Positions 23,063-34,240 of a stretch of 64,000 bases of DNA are shown here, one piece after another. The first letter of the stretch is position 1, and the number at the start of each line of letters is the position of its first letter. This DNA is from Rostratula benghalensis (lineage: Eukaryota; Chordata; Aves; Charadriiformes; Rostratulidae). Position numbers and translations under genes: made by a program. A model generated the notes under the pieces. It was not told the DNA's origin, did not search any database, and saw nothing but the letters and a program-made list of their open reading frames with translations. Where the stretch lies: contig VXAI01000309.1 in NCBI GenBank assembly GCA_013399305.1, positions 384,187 through 448,186 on the forward strand, in the 5' to 3' direction.

Positions 23063-24054
23063 TGTGGTTGTTGAAGTGACTATGAATTTCACACATCCTT
23101 TATCCATTTATTCATACATTCATTTTTTAATTACTAATCGTCTGAGTACTGAAATTAATAAAAAACTGTATAGATTACTTCCATGCAAATATTTTCAATC
23201 ACACAGATCCATAAGCAAGTCCCTTTACAATGAATGACAAAACTTGTATTAGTTTTAGAGGGATGGGTAATTGTCCACCAAGTGCGAAGAGGATTTTGTA
23301 AATATTTGCAGTTTATTTTCCTGAAGAAGTCTAGCCTAGCCTTCTGTTTAGGCTGAGATATGAGAATGATTGCCAGCATTGTCTCTGCAGAGACCATAGC
23401 TCCAGAGGAGAACTCCTCCCGCCTCAGGCAGCTGTTGTAATATTTAATATCTCTCTTTACTGTGGAGGTTACCAAAGTCTTTAAAAGCAAAGCACTGAAA
23501 TAGCATTCCCAAATATTTTCCTAAGAAGGCTTATTTCTAATGTTTTGGAACTGGGCTAGAATAGCAGACATTACAGAAAAAAAATATTTTTGTCCCTTTA
23601 TAACTTCTCAACAGTAAACAAAGAAGATAAGAAATAATGTAAATTGGTTTTGCTCATATCAGAAACATCTTAATCCAAAAACACTTCCGTCTTTAGAGCT
23701 CAGAATATCTGAAAACTTCGTTTTAAACATACTTAGTTTTTCCCATTTTATTCAGATCTCATGTTTTCCCCTGTAAAGTTCAGTTTTGTTACTTTATAAA
23801 TTATCTATTGGTGTTCCTAAGAAAAACAAACTACCCTCCCTAACACATACAAATAAATCCTAACTCCAGTACACGTGATCACTGTGTATTGCCTCACAAA
23901 CCACAATGGGAATGTAATAATCCTAATTGTTAGATATTCACAGAGGACCATTTTTTTTCTAAATCCATAAACTGGCTGAGTCACAATGTCTGAGCAGGAT
24001 GTCAACATTTTTTTGTATATGTAAACTGAGTGAGCAGTAATCTCAACATTAAGT

Positions 24055-24260
24055 GAGGATTAAGTAGATGGTGAGAAAATGGAGATCCCCTTGTACCCAG
24101 CAGTCCTTATAACTGCTAATTTACTACATGATGCTAATTAAATGAGGCTGGCTTCATAATGGAAATATATGATGCCAGAGTAGAAAAGCTGTTAACGTAA
24201 TTATATCTGTTACATAGGGAGTGTAGCAGATTGCAATTATTAGAAGACTGAGTTTAAGGC
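24055..24260. promoter_or_regulatory. Candidate conserved non-coding element
   Basis: Repeat-free, with TAATTT/GCTAATTAAATGAG homeodomain-type sites and GCAATTATTAG words on a less AT-skewed background than its neighbours. No open frame persists. Assigned by texture only. Confidence 0.2.
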
Positions 24261-24545
24261 TACCTTGTGTACTCTGATGTTAGGAGTGGTTTTTATATTT
24301 CTTTACTCCCCAGATAACACTCAAATTTGGTATTAAAACTTCTTTTTTCTCCCTACAGCTTCAAACACATGCTTTATAAAAATTTATTTACTCCCCTAAG
24401 TACTCAGTTTTCAAATTAAGTTCATTCTTAACAGTTAAGGCAATTGCAGATATCCCTGGGCATCTTGTCAAAACATTACCACTTTGCTCCTTTGAATGAC
24501 TAGTTATGTGAAAGGCATGCACAGAAAGCTGGCCTGTGACAACAG

Positions 24546-24567
24546 AAAAAAAAAAAAAAAAAAAAAA
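24546..24567. repeat. A22 homopolymer
   Basis: Twenty-two A residues followed by GAAGAAAACCCCAAAACC. The ORF across it on the minus strand is a Phe-run artefact. Confidence 0.9.
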
Positions 24568-27500
24568 GAAGAAAACCCCAAAACCAACCAAAGTAGCTTT
24601 GCCCTGTACCACTGACTCACTGACTGACTTGCTTGTCACTTCCTTGTCCCTTTCTCAGGAGTTCATGGAAAAGAAGAGTTCTCTTTAAGTTAAAGATACT
24701 CTAAAGCAAATCTGCACTGCCTAAATTTATTAGGAGGTTATATTTCCCAGAATCCTCATTTTCACAAGCTATAAAATATTCCATATTCCATGATCAGAGG
24801 ACTCTCAAAACACATTTCAAAATAGCAACACATGATGTTAAAATCAGGCATATCAATGTTTCAAATTCAATTTGACATTTCAGGAAAAAATAATTAAGAG
24901 AGAATGTTCACTACAGAGGAATATTCACATTTTTTAAAGTTTTTGCAGATGAACTTAAAAAAAAAAGTAGGGATGCCAAGGCATTTAATAACCACAAAAG
25001 CCAATAAACAGAAACATTAAAATGGCTAACATTGTTTTTCTCAACTTCTGAACACTTAAAACTTCTCTGCTGGCTGGTGCTACAAGTGCATTTTGAAGGG
25101 TAATGACCCCTAACTTTCCCTTAGAAAAGTGCATTTAAAGCCCTCTATTTCAGCATTAATACCCAAACTTAATTACTTTTAGCCGATCATCTTTTCACTC
25201 CCAGAAATGGGGACCCAGCGAAGCCACAGAAATACCACAGAATATTGTGGAAGAAAGGTATGAATGAACACTAACTAGCTTCACAGCAGTGTACTTTTCT
25301 GTTTCTTTTTCTCTTAAAGCATAAACACATTGCCTGAATGCCTAATGAAATCTTCAGCAGAATGTAAAGACTTCTTTCTTCAATACCTTTTTGTTCTTAC
25401 TTTCTTCCAATTTGCTTGCTATTCTTTCCTGTGTTTTTCTTTTCCTGCATTTCAGTTGCTTGCTTGTACTTTTTACACTCAGATCCTTCCCCCTCTTGGC
25501 ATGCTCTTAGTCTCCCCTCAGTCTCTATTCTTTTCTCAATGTCTTTGCCACTCATTTTCCTTCTGCAGATAACCACTTCAGTCTTCTGGACTCCCACATG
25601 TAGCTTGCATGCAGGAGGTGTTTTTCCCCATGTTTGAAAACAAAGTGCAATCTGCCACCTACCCGTATATTATGTGTCCCGCCATAACATTCATCTTTTC
25701 CTAACTCTCAGAATGAGAAGGGGTAAGATACAAGTGGAGAAATGAAAGTATCAGCAGCTCAGAAGGAGCAAGAAGGAACCAGGAGCCTGTGACTCCTCTT
25801 AACCGGGAAAAAAATCATTGCTTGATTCAGAACAGTTTGACAAGACTAGCTCTGAGTTATTCTTTTTTAACTCCTCAAAGGCTGTCAGTCTGACATTACT
25901 TAGGAGATCTAGCTGACTGGATCTCCTAAAACTAATTCTCTGACAAAAACCAAGATTTGAGGGAAAGTCATAAAACTTTTTAAGAATCAACATTACATTT
26001 GTGAAAAAAATGACATTCACTTTGCAGCCAGTCCACTTTGTCGATGTGCCTATTTTGTTTACGTATAGTATATTGTTGGTGTGTCACTCAGATTAAGAGG
26101 CAGTAAGCATTCGTCCTCAGATTGACCATGCCTAGTTCAATCCCTAAGCTTTAAGTAAAGTTCACTGATGTATCTGAATTTCAATGCTTAAGCCAGTTTT
26201 TGACTTCATCTCTAATTTCACTATAATGAAGTGATAAAGAAGATCAAAGAGAACTCTTTCTCTACTGAAAAATCACAAAGTACATTTCACTGTTTGACCA
26301 TGAATTGGAGAAGTCTGAAGTGTGAAGGTCGCTGGAAGACAGTGCTACAGAAAGGGTGGTAAGGTGTTGCAGAAAGAGCAAGCATTTAAAAAAGGTTTCT
26401 GTATGGTGGGCTAATACATGTCGCTGTCACCAGTGTTGAGTGACCTACTTGTGACAGTTCACCTTGTCTGATGTGACCATGAACAAGTATTTTGTCACAG
26501 CTAAATAGTGTAACATAAATGCCAGAGAGACAAAGGAAGTTCAAGTCATTGAATCAGATCCATAAAAAGCTCTGCTTTACTCTGGTAGCAACAAAACAGA
26601 AACTGTAACACAAGTGAAGTACTGGAAAAAGCCAAGAGAACTTTATTAAATTTGTAAGATTTTCCATATGACAACTGCCTTAAATGTGTCTGATGAATTC
26701 TGCTGTTAGTCAGGCTCCTATGCTGTGTCATTCGTTGAGCACAAATAATCACTATGTCATTAGAATTAATGAATAGCAATTGTGGTAATTGTATCATGAA
26801 CTCCTGGTGATTGGACTATAGCCATCTAATTGCCTGTCAGTGTTCAGGGGCCCAGATCTACAGCTGTGACTGATCATTATGGCTCAGGGAAAGGACTGTG
26901 AAAGCTTGAAAGCTTATTCACCTGTGAAACAGTTTGGTTTCATACAGTATCATTTAGAACAAATTTTAGGCAGCTATGATATCTGGAGGGTGCAGAAAAA
27001 GTGAAGCTGCAATACAGCATGTGGCAACCACGAAAAGCTTTCCCTGTGTTGCCTCATTATACTCACCTAACCATTCTCAGTACAGGCATGCTGGGTTTAG
27101 GACCAAAATTCACACCAAACAGGACACACCACCCTCAAATACTTCATTGATTTTCCTGCAGCAGGGAAGCATTTTCTCCATTTTTTACAGCACTGAACAC
27201 GTTTAAGGCATTCAATAATTCATAAACCACTTACACTAGCTAAGGAGACACCATCTAAAGTTTACAATCCCTACAGCTATAAAACAATCTGAAATTTCTT
27301 AGAAATTATTAATCTGTTAATGATTTTTTTAAAAAAATTATGTAATCTACCTGATGTGCAACGTGTACATTTTAAAACCAATGATGAGAATATTGAAGTT
27401 GTCTGAGGTGTTAGTGTTTTAGACATGTTCATACACTGAACAAAAGATTTATATTCAACAGAGATGGTGAACAAAGATTTTCTCACAGGCCAATAGGATC

Positions 27501-27703
27501 AAGTATTTAGAAATAGTTTCTGTTACTGGTACAGATAAGAAGTAACTCAGAGCCCTGGGGGAATTAGAGATTTCTTTAAAAGGGTAAAAAATTGTTCAAA
27601 TAAATGAATACAGAAGTAACTCATCAGCCCTTATATTCAAACGAGAAACTTCTCCCTCTTGCACTGGCAACAGACTGTCAGACCTATAGAGAAAGTCACA
27701 GGT

Positions 27704-27775
27704 GTCTAGGATCATAGAATCACAGAATGACATGGGGTTAGAAGGGACCTCTGGAGATCTTCTAGTCCAACCACC
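27704..27775 (-). mobile_element. CR1 LINE 3' end, minus strand, left half of an interrupted copy
   Basis: Plus strand 'GGATCATAGAATCACAGAATGACATGGGG', then 'CTGGAGATCTTCTAGTCCAACC'. This is the last ~70 bp of CR1. CR1 homology resumes on the far side of an LTR at about 28530, but roughly 200 bp of the 3' region between the two parts is absent. Confidence 0.85.
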
Positions 27776-27830
27776 TGTCATGGTTTTGACCAATCAGAAA
27801 GACAGATAGTGGCCCCTTGCTCCCCCCTCT

Positions 27831-28054
27831 NNNNNNNNNNNNNNNNNNNNNNNNNNNNNNNNNNNNNNNNNNNNNNNNNNNNNNNNNNNNNNNNNNNNNN
27901 NNNNNNNNNNNNNNNNNNNNNNNNNNNNNNNNNNNNNNNNNNNNNNNNNNNNNNNNNNNNNNNNNNNNNNNNNNNNNNNNNNNNNNNNNNNNNNNNNNNN
28001 NNNNNNNNNNNNNNNNNNNNNNNNNNNNNNNNNNNNNNNNNNNNNNNNNNNNNN
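27831..28054. other. Assembly gap (224 N)
   Basis: An unresolved run of N inside the LTR. The true length may differ. ORFs spanning it are meaningless. Confidence 0.99.
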
Positions 28055-28249
28055 CAAACCCATATCAAGCTCCCAGGATGGGAGCAGGCATCAGGAAAAG
28101 TCCCAGATTGTTCTTAGTGATTGACAGGAGCTGGATTCCAGATTTGGAGTCAGGAACACATGGATTGGCATAAAAGGCAAATGAACCGACAAGGTCCTCC
28201 TTGGATGTTGTCCATCAAGGAAAACAAGTTGACCCTTTGAACCCTCAGC

Positions 28250-28256
28250 TTTTATA
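28250..28256 (-). promoter_or_regulatory. Probable LTR TATA box
   Basis: TATAAAA on the minus strand, followed downstream by AGCTGAGGG. The position within the LTR fits a U3/R promoter. Activity is unknown. Confidence 0.4.
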
Positions 28257-28529
28257 ATGAGCATGATGCAGATGGGATGGAATACCCTAGTTATTCAGTT
28301 TTGGGTCACCTGTCCTGTTCATTATCCCCTACAGGTGTGACTGCTCTACGTTTTTCTTCTTCCAACCCTCCAATGGGGCGAATAATGAAATTACATGACC
28401 CCGATTATTATAGCAGTAAGTATAAGCAAGGGTCTCTCTGCATACCATTCCTTGGTATAATCAGGTTTTTTCACTGTGGGAGTGAACATTTTCTCAAAAA
28501 TAATCTGTTAATTTCAGAGTTTAGTTCAG

Positions 28530-29325
28530 CAGAAGAGGTCTCTTGTCTGCTTGCTGGACAGCACTGAAAAAAAGACTGGCCCCTTCCTCTTGACACACAC
28601 CATTTTTTATAGGTGTTGATCAGATCCCCCCTCAGCCCTCTCTTTTCCAGACTAAAAAGACCCATGTCCCTCAACCTTTCCTCATAAGAGAGATGCTCCA
28701 GGCCTCTAATCATATTTGTGGTACCCTGCTGTACCATCTCCAGGAGTTCCCTATCCTTCTTGAACTGGGGAGCTCGGAACCAGACACAGGATTCCAGATG
28801 GGGCCTCACCAGGGCAGAGCAGAGGGGCAGGATAACCTGCCTCAACCTGCTGGTCACACACTTCTTGATGCACTGCAGGATGCCATTGGCCTTCTTGGCC
28901 ACAAGGGCACATTGCTGGCTCACGGTCATCCTGTTGTCCACTGGGACTCCCAGGTCTTTTTCCTCACAGCTGCTCTCCAGCAGGTCAGCCCCCGGTCAGC
29001 CCCCAACCTGTACTGGTGCAGGGGGTTATTCCTCTCCAGGTGCAGGTCCATACACTTGCCCTTATTGCATTTCATCAGGTTCTTCTCTGCCCAACTCTCC
29101 AACCTGTCCAGGTCTTGCTGGATGGTGGCACAGCCTTCTGGTGTGTCAGCCACCCCTCACGGTTTTGTGTCATAGGCCAACTTGCTGAGGGTACAATTCT
29201 ATCCTAACTCAGTCTGTAGTTTCCTGAGTCCTCCTTCTTGCCCTTTTTGAAGACTGGAATGACATTGGGCTTCCTCCAGTCCTTGAACACCTTGCCTATT
29301 CTCCAGGACCTTTCTACATTACTAC
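28530..29325 (-). mobile_element. CR1 LINE, minus strand, right half of an interrupted copy
   Basis: CR1 resumes at about 'CTTGTCTGCTTGCTGGACAGCACTG' and runs to 'TTGCTGAGGGTACAATTC' near 29202. It then jumps by a deletion of several hundred bases to 'CCTGTAGTTTCCTGAG'-like ORF2 sequence and ends at about 29325. Minus-strand ORFs 28471-28941 (QCALVAKKANGILQCIKKC...) and 28926-29153 (CATIQQDLDRLESWAEKNL...) are clear CR1 ORF2 residues in good condition. A small duplication of GGTCAGCCCCC occurs near 28983-29004. The 5' end is truncated. Confidence 0.9.
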
Positions 29326-30597
29326 ATGACTACATTACTGAATTCTGCAAGTGGTATTTGATAAACAAATTACAGGTGATTTTAACTAGAGATTCAAATG
29401 TTCTTACAGCAGATAGAAGATCAGGCTCACCCAAACTCTGTTCAATGCAAAACCCAAAGAGGCAAAACCCACAGTAGTGAAGAGATGATGCTTCTGAGAT
29501 ATTTTTCCATGCTGCTGATCCCCTGACTGGTTTCCTAAGTGAAGGCACGCTCTAAGTTATGTTAGTAGTGGTCTCTCAACATCATATGCACACCTTAAAG
29601 AGACTGGCCTCTCTCTGTTCCTCTCAGATAATTTAATCTCTTCAGCAGTGGCAAAACCATAGCACAAAACCAGTCCTAGGCAGTATGAAGAGGAATAAAT
29701 CTGGGGTGTTTTTTCTGTTTGTAATTTGTCCTAGTTGTGTAGTCAGACCTAGCAATCAAAGGTCAGCCTAGAAACTAGAAAAAAATTATTAAAACACTGT
29801 TCTGATGCAACTCTTATTTTAACAAGCATTATAATTGGCGGTGAATGTATAACAAACTCACCTTTTAGCTCAAAGCTAGAATTTTTTTCCTCATTATAAA
29901 CACATATTTTATAATTATTAGAACATTTATTCAAGCAACATCTCGACATTGTTGAAAGTGTTACAAACTGCTTGGTCTTTCATTCCTGCATAGTATAGTA
30001 ATTATCAAAAGAGTCTTGCATTTACAAGGACAATAAGCTGAGAAGATCAAGAATAAATAATCAATACCAAGTTAATAATGGGTTATTCCATTTCACTTGG
30101 AACTTTCTAAAAGAAAGTATTGGTTTTGGTCTTTCAGTATTTCAGCTAGTCATTTAAACCTAGGTTACCCATATCTGCTCTATTCTGCATTATTTACACT
30201 TACACCATCCTAGCAGCATCAGGTAGGCAATGTTCCCCAAAATATTCTCACATTAGGAATTCAGTTCCTGGACTGATTTATGAAGACTATTACTAACTTC
30301 TATCTTATTAGACCAGCACAATTCTTTAGCACTTAGTGGGTTGAGAAGAATAAAACACAAGCCTCACCTGTGTTCCACTCTGTGGCTAAAGGTGTAAGGA
30401 GAGCAGGCACATATTCTTAACTATACTTAAGAATACTAGCTTGCCTGGGGACGATATGAAGAAGACAGAGGCAGTGCTGTTCATTCCTTGTCCTGATTTT
30501 TGCATTGATAAAATCACAAAATGAACAATACACATTGGCAAATTCCACACCTTCTCTGTTCTAAATAGAATTTTATATATCATGTGCACATAAAAAC
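29326..30597. other. Non-coding sequence
   Basis: No gene or recognisable transposon is seen. AT-rich with scattered short ORFs. Confidence 0.5.
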
Positions 30598-30800
30598 CCC
30601 CTTCCTTATGGTGAGGGTGCCAGTGCACTAGGACAGGCTGCCCAGGGAGGATGTGGAGTCCCCTTCTCTGGAGACCTTCAAGACCCATCTGGATATAGTC
30701 CTGACTAATGTGCTCTTGGCAATCCTGCTTTAGCAGGGGAATTGGACTAGATGATCTCTAGAGGTTTCTTCCAGCTCTGACAATTTGATGATTCGATGAT
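30598..30800 (+). mobile_element. Short CR1 LINE 3' end, plus strand
   Basis: 'CTTCCTTATGGTGAGGGTGCCAGTGCACTAGGACAGGCTGCCCAGGGAGG', 'TTGGACTAGATGATCTCTAGAGG', and terminal 'AATTTGATGATTCGATGAT' repeats. Only the last ~200 bp of CR1 is present, as expected for a heavily 5'-truncated insertion. Confidence 0.9.
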
Positions 30801-31793
30801 ATAACTGGTATAAAGACTTACAACTGTACACCTGTACATAGGGAGATTATGGATCTCCTGTCATTAGAGTTGTTAAAGTTTTAATAGAGAGGAAGTCTTA
30901 TCAAACAAAAAAATCTTACCTAACAAAATATATAAATGTAGAAAATGTCTGATGTTAACACTAAAATTCACATGAAGAACATTTATTTCTGTTATAAAAA
31001 AATACTTTTAATAAGTCTGCTCTGGGGAACAAATAGTAGGCACTAAACACAACTACACTAAGGCCAAATTGTCAATGTCTTAAAATTCCATCCTAAGGCT
31101 GTGTACACACTGTCTTTTGCATTTGCAGAAGCAATGTTTGGATAAGGAGATTGGTTATCCAAGCATGATGTTACCGAACTTTGCACAAAAGTGTCCATTT
31201 GTGCATGCAAAGCTGGTTTTGGGTTCGTGTGTATGCTGGGGGTATTCAGCTGAACCCAAATACTCCATTATAGCATATGTCAATTTTTGAAATCTTGGCT
31301 GTCACTACAAAGCCACAAGGAGTATCCTTCACTTTGTTAAAGAAAATCCTATTTGCTATCCTGCCTCAGGGATAGGAAACGTCTCATGCTCCAGCTAAAT
31401 CACATAAGCATTCTTCCCTCTTCTTTGAGACAACTGGGACAGGGACGTGGGTCTTTTGCAGATGTATACCCAGAAAGGGGTAGTTCCCCATCTCAGTGTG
31501 CATTTATAGCTTCAAAGTTAGATAGCATTACACTGTTTGTTCCTTAGAGAACACAGCTGTAGCACATAGCACTCTTCATGGCCCCAATATTCGCCTTCAA
31601 ACCATCTTGCATGCACTACTGAGCATGAGACTGAGGGCTGGGAGTTCTTTTTGACTGGTTAATAACTAAATAATCTGCCATCCTGAAGCACAATACCCAG
31701 TTAACGTAATTGCCTTAGCCAGCCTTCTCACAAATTTGGTTTTGGTTAGACAGGTCCTTTTAAAATCCAGTCCATGTGTTTAGCGACTTTTAT

Positions 31794-31853
31794 TCGTGTT
31801 AGTGAAGGTTTGGGTTATCTAAACACCGCAAAACACAGAATTAATCCTAAATA
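31794..31853. repeat. 60-bp segment, second copy of 21397-21456
   Basis: 59 of 60 positions match 21397-21456 in direct orientation. Flanks on both sides are unique here, with no CR1 signature, so this is the more likely original locus. Confidence 0.93.
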
Positions 31854-32334
31854 TTCCACATTTTATTAGCATCTACCTATTTCTTACATATTGAAAGGAT
31901 AGAGGCAGTAAGAGATTTTAAATGAATGAAAGTATAGCACATTCAAATAATGAAAAAATAGTATTCATATTAAATAATATTTATCCTCACCTGTGAGATG
32001 ATTTAATTCTATATGTCTAAACTAAAAAAGAAAAAAAAAAAAAATGTGGCAGACCTGTCACTGCAAAAGGGGACAAGAACATTTACGTTTTCATCATATA
32101 TAAAGGTAGAAAATTATTTAAACATGCCATGGTTTCTAAAGCCACACAGCTCAGCTGTGTGACTTCAAGGCATCTCTGCCAAAATCTTATTTTTTATCAT
32201 AATTACCTTCCAAGGTTTTGACCTCAGCTTAAACTTTTCACTGCAAGATTTGGTGAAATACTTTAAACTCAGCCTATATGGACTAATAATCGAATAATAG
32301 TTGCAAGAGAAACGTATCTCCTATATGTTATAAA

Positions 32335-32660
32335 TAATGTTTTTGTTCACACTGCAGGAACCTTCGGACCCTATCTCAGTGACTATTTCAATGCATGCGA
32401 CATTATTATTTCACTGATGGGTACTGAAAGTATCCTTGTCTGAAGACACATGCTGTCTTAATTATATCACACACTCAAGTGTTTCTTGCTCCTCTGTAGG
32501 CACTGTTACTTGGACTGTAATTGGACTGCTGGCACACAGCTGCAAACCAAATAAATAATCCTCTTTGGGTGCTGCCTAAAATGTTCTGCTCTTTCACATG
32601 AGAGTTCCTTAAACAGCCTGTTTATCTTAAGTTGTTCTGAATAAGTAAGTGGAGAGAAAA
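32335..32660. promoter_or_regulatory. Candidate conserved non-coding element
   Basis: A repeat-free block of about 325 bp with balanced composition. It contains words such as CTTGGACTGTAATTGGACTGCTGGCA, a CAGCTG E-box, AACCAAATAAATAATCC (fork-head/homeodomain-like) and CAATGCATGCGACA. No frame is open throughout. I infer possible conservation from texture only. Confidence 0.25.
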
Positions 32661-32892
32661 GGTTTATTTAGGGTAGTTTCTTATCTCAGCTGAACTCAGT
32701 GCAAATTTTAATGTACGTGAGCATATTGGATCATTAAAGACTCTCACTGTCTTTCATATTTTGTCAAAATTTGATCACTTGAAATGTGCATGCCTCGAAA
32801 GGTTTCAGAAGCGTGCTGTCTGGTATATATATGTATAAGTGCAGGATACTAGGTGTGCATCTACACTCATTAATTGTGTTTTGTACATACTC

Positions 32893-32930
32893 TTTTTTTT
32901 TTTTTTTTTTTTTTTCCCCCCCCCCCCCCC
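32893..32930. repeat. T23-C15 homopyrimidine tract
   Basis: Twenty-three T residues run directly into fifteen C residues. The complementary strand carries G15, able in principle to form G-quadruplex or triplex structures. Such junctions are prone to sequencing error, so exact lengths are uncertain. Confidence 0.9.
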
Positions 32931-34164
32931 GAACTATACTGGAATTTTTCCCATTTAATGTCTTTAGTACTATAGTATATGTACCATATTTTGCTACAGT
33001 TGCTATAGGAACAGTATATTACTGCATAGCAGACAACATCTGGTAAACAGGATATAAAAGAACACAAATTTGGACTCTCTTTAGCTAGGGTTTGGATATG
33101 TTTAGACTTCTGCAAGGTATCCTTTGTGAAAAACAAATCTAATCCTGTATCCTATATGAAAGCTCTAAATGTTTATCTGGCTTTTTTCATCACAAACTCC
33201 TTTGCTGTCAACAATATACCATTTTCCACCAAAAAATAAATTAATGAACCACATAAAAAGACATATTACTTGGAAGTATAATGCACAGGACACTCCCAGA
33301 AGTGGATTAACTACAGGGGAAGAAAACTTGCACTTGTGCATATTTTTATAAATCCAGCCCAGCAGGCATGGCATAATATTGAAATAGCTTTCTTTCTCCC
33401 TCCTTCTCTCAACTATTAAGCTATCCTATCTCATTCTCATTTTCCCCCTAGCCTATTTTAAAGAAAATATAAATTCGTGAAAGAAATGGCAAGCTACATG
33501 CATTTAATTTGTAAAGCTGGCAGGACTGCATTACAGATATGATAAGTGTTTTCTTATCCATGAAGTTTCCTTCCTAGGGGAAAAACACCTTAAATCACCA
33601 TCTCAACACACTTGTCATGTACACTCATGTCATGACATCCAATGTAGCGTTTGTAAATGTAAACGTTCTTGACTAAATAATGTATAACAAGAGGCTGAAT
33701 TCAGCAATGCCTACAACAGTAGCAATGGGTTCTGTTCCATACATAATTACTAGTCATTGTACTACATTGTCAAAGGAGACAACTTTTGTTCAAAAACCAA
33801 GAAGGCTTTAAAAATACAGCTTAGGTCACTTACAAAGCTATAGTTGCTAAGGTGAAGGAAGGACTGCTGGTTCTGTATCTACCACCATGATTTCAAAACA
33901 TCTGACTGAAAAAGGTCTTTTACTAGTAAAGTAAGTTACCTGTTTCTCCCCTCTTACTTCTCTGACCTCTATTATTTTGTATTTTCTCCAGTCCCATCAT
34001 CACTTGGCCCACTGCAGACAACCATTAGATTTCTCTGCCATGCAAACGTGGCATAAGCTGGCTCTGATTGAAAATGGGTGAGGATGTTTCTACGCTTGTC
34101 TCCAAAGCCAAGAGGTTTACTAGTGAGAGAGGAATAGAGTTTAATGTGTTTTCTTTTAATTCAG

Positions 34165-34240
34165 GACAACCTTGATCCCTTAAGTTTAGGGAAGTCTCAA
34201 AACTACAGCGACTTGTATGAAAATCTCAATAAGCTTCCAG
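34165..34240 (+). CDS. Candidate orphan coding exon (76 bp), unidentified gene
   Basis: The segment is preceded by a pyrimidine-rich acceptor (GTGTTTTCTTTTAATTCAG) and followed by a good donor (CCAG|GTACTT). It is open in the frame that starts with GAC, beginning in phase 0 and ending in phase 1. The 25 residues begin DNLDPLSLGK and end SQNYSDLYENLNKLP, polar and acidic with two tyrosines, like an intracellular tail or linker. I do not recognise the family. The ORF extends through the splice sites to a stop near 34443, but composition and signals suggest only the 76-bp core would be exonic. No other exon of the same gene is evident in the window, so this could be an isolated internal exon with long introns, or a chance arrangement. 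Confidence 0.3.

Larger units (their letters stand above)
23063..27703. other. Non-coding AT-rich sequence
   Basis: No gene is identified. The stretch holds an A22 run at 24546-24567 and a candidate conserved element at 24055-24260. A region around 26405-26515 is rich in GTGAC/GTCAC words (TGACCT, GTGACAG, TGTGACC) that resemble nuclear-receptor half-sites. ORFs such as 23155-23490 minus have no recognised motif. Confidence 0.5.
27776..28528 (-). mobile_element. Endogenous retrovirus LTR, minus strand, with assembly gap
   Basis: Plus-strand TGTCATGGTTTTGACC at 27776 matches the reverse complement of a typical avian LTR 3' end, and ...TTAGTTCA at 28528 provides the other TG...CA terminus. Inside, the minus-strand TATAAAA (plus 28250-28256) lies next to 'GAGCATGATGCAGATGGGATGGAATACC' and 'CAGTTTTGGGTCACCTGTCCTG', a signature shared with avian LTRs. 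A 224-base gap (27831-28054) removes part of it. No gag, pol or env sequence is visible, so it is most likely a solo LTR unless the gap hides more. It differs from the LTR at 5.7 kb. Confidence 0.65.

Noticed and set aside
27778..28173. ORFs of 89-118 codons spanning the N run
   Set aside because: Created by translating undefined bases.
28693..29188. Plus-strand ORFs of about 155-160 codons
   Set aside because: They are antisense to a minus-strand CR1 and have no independent support.
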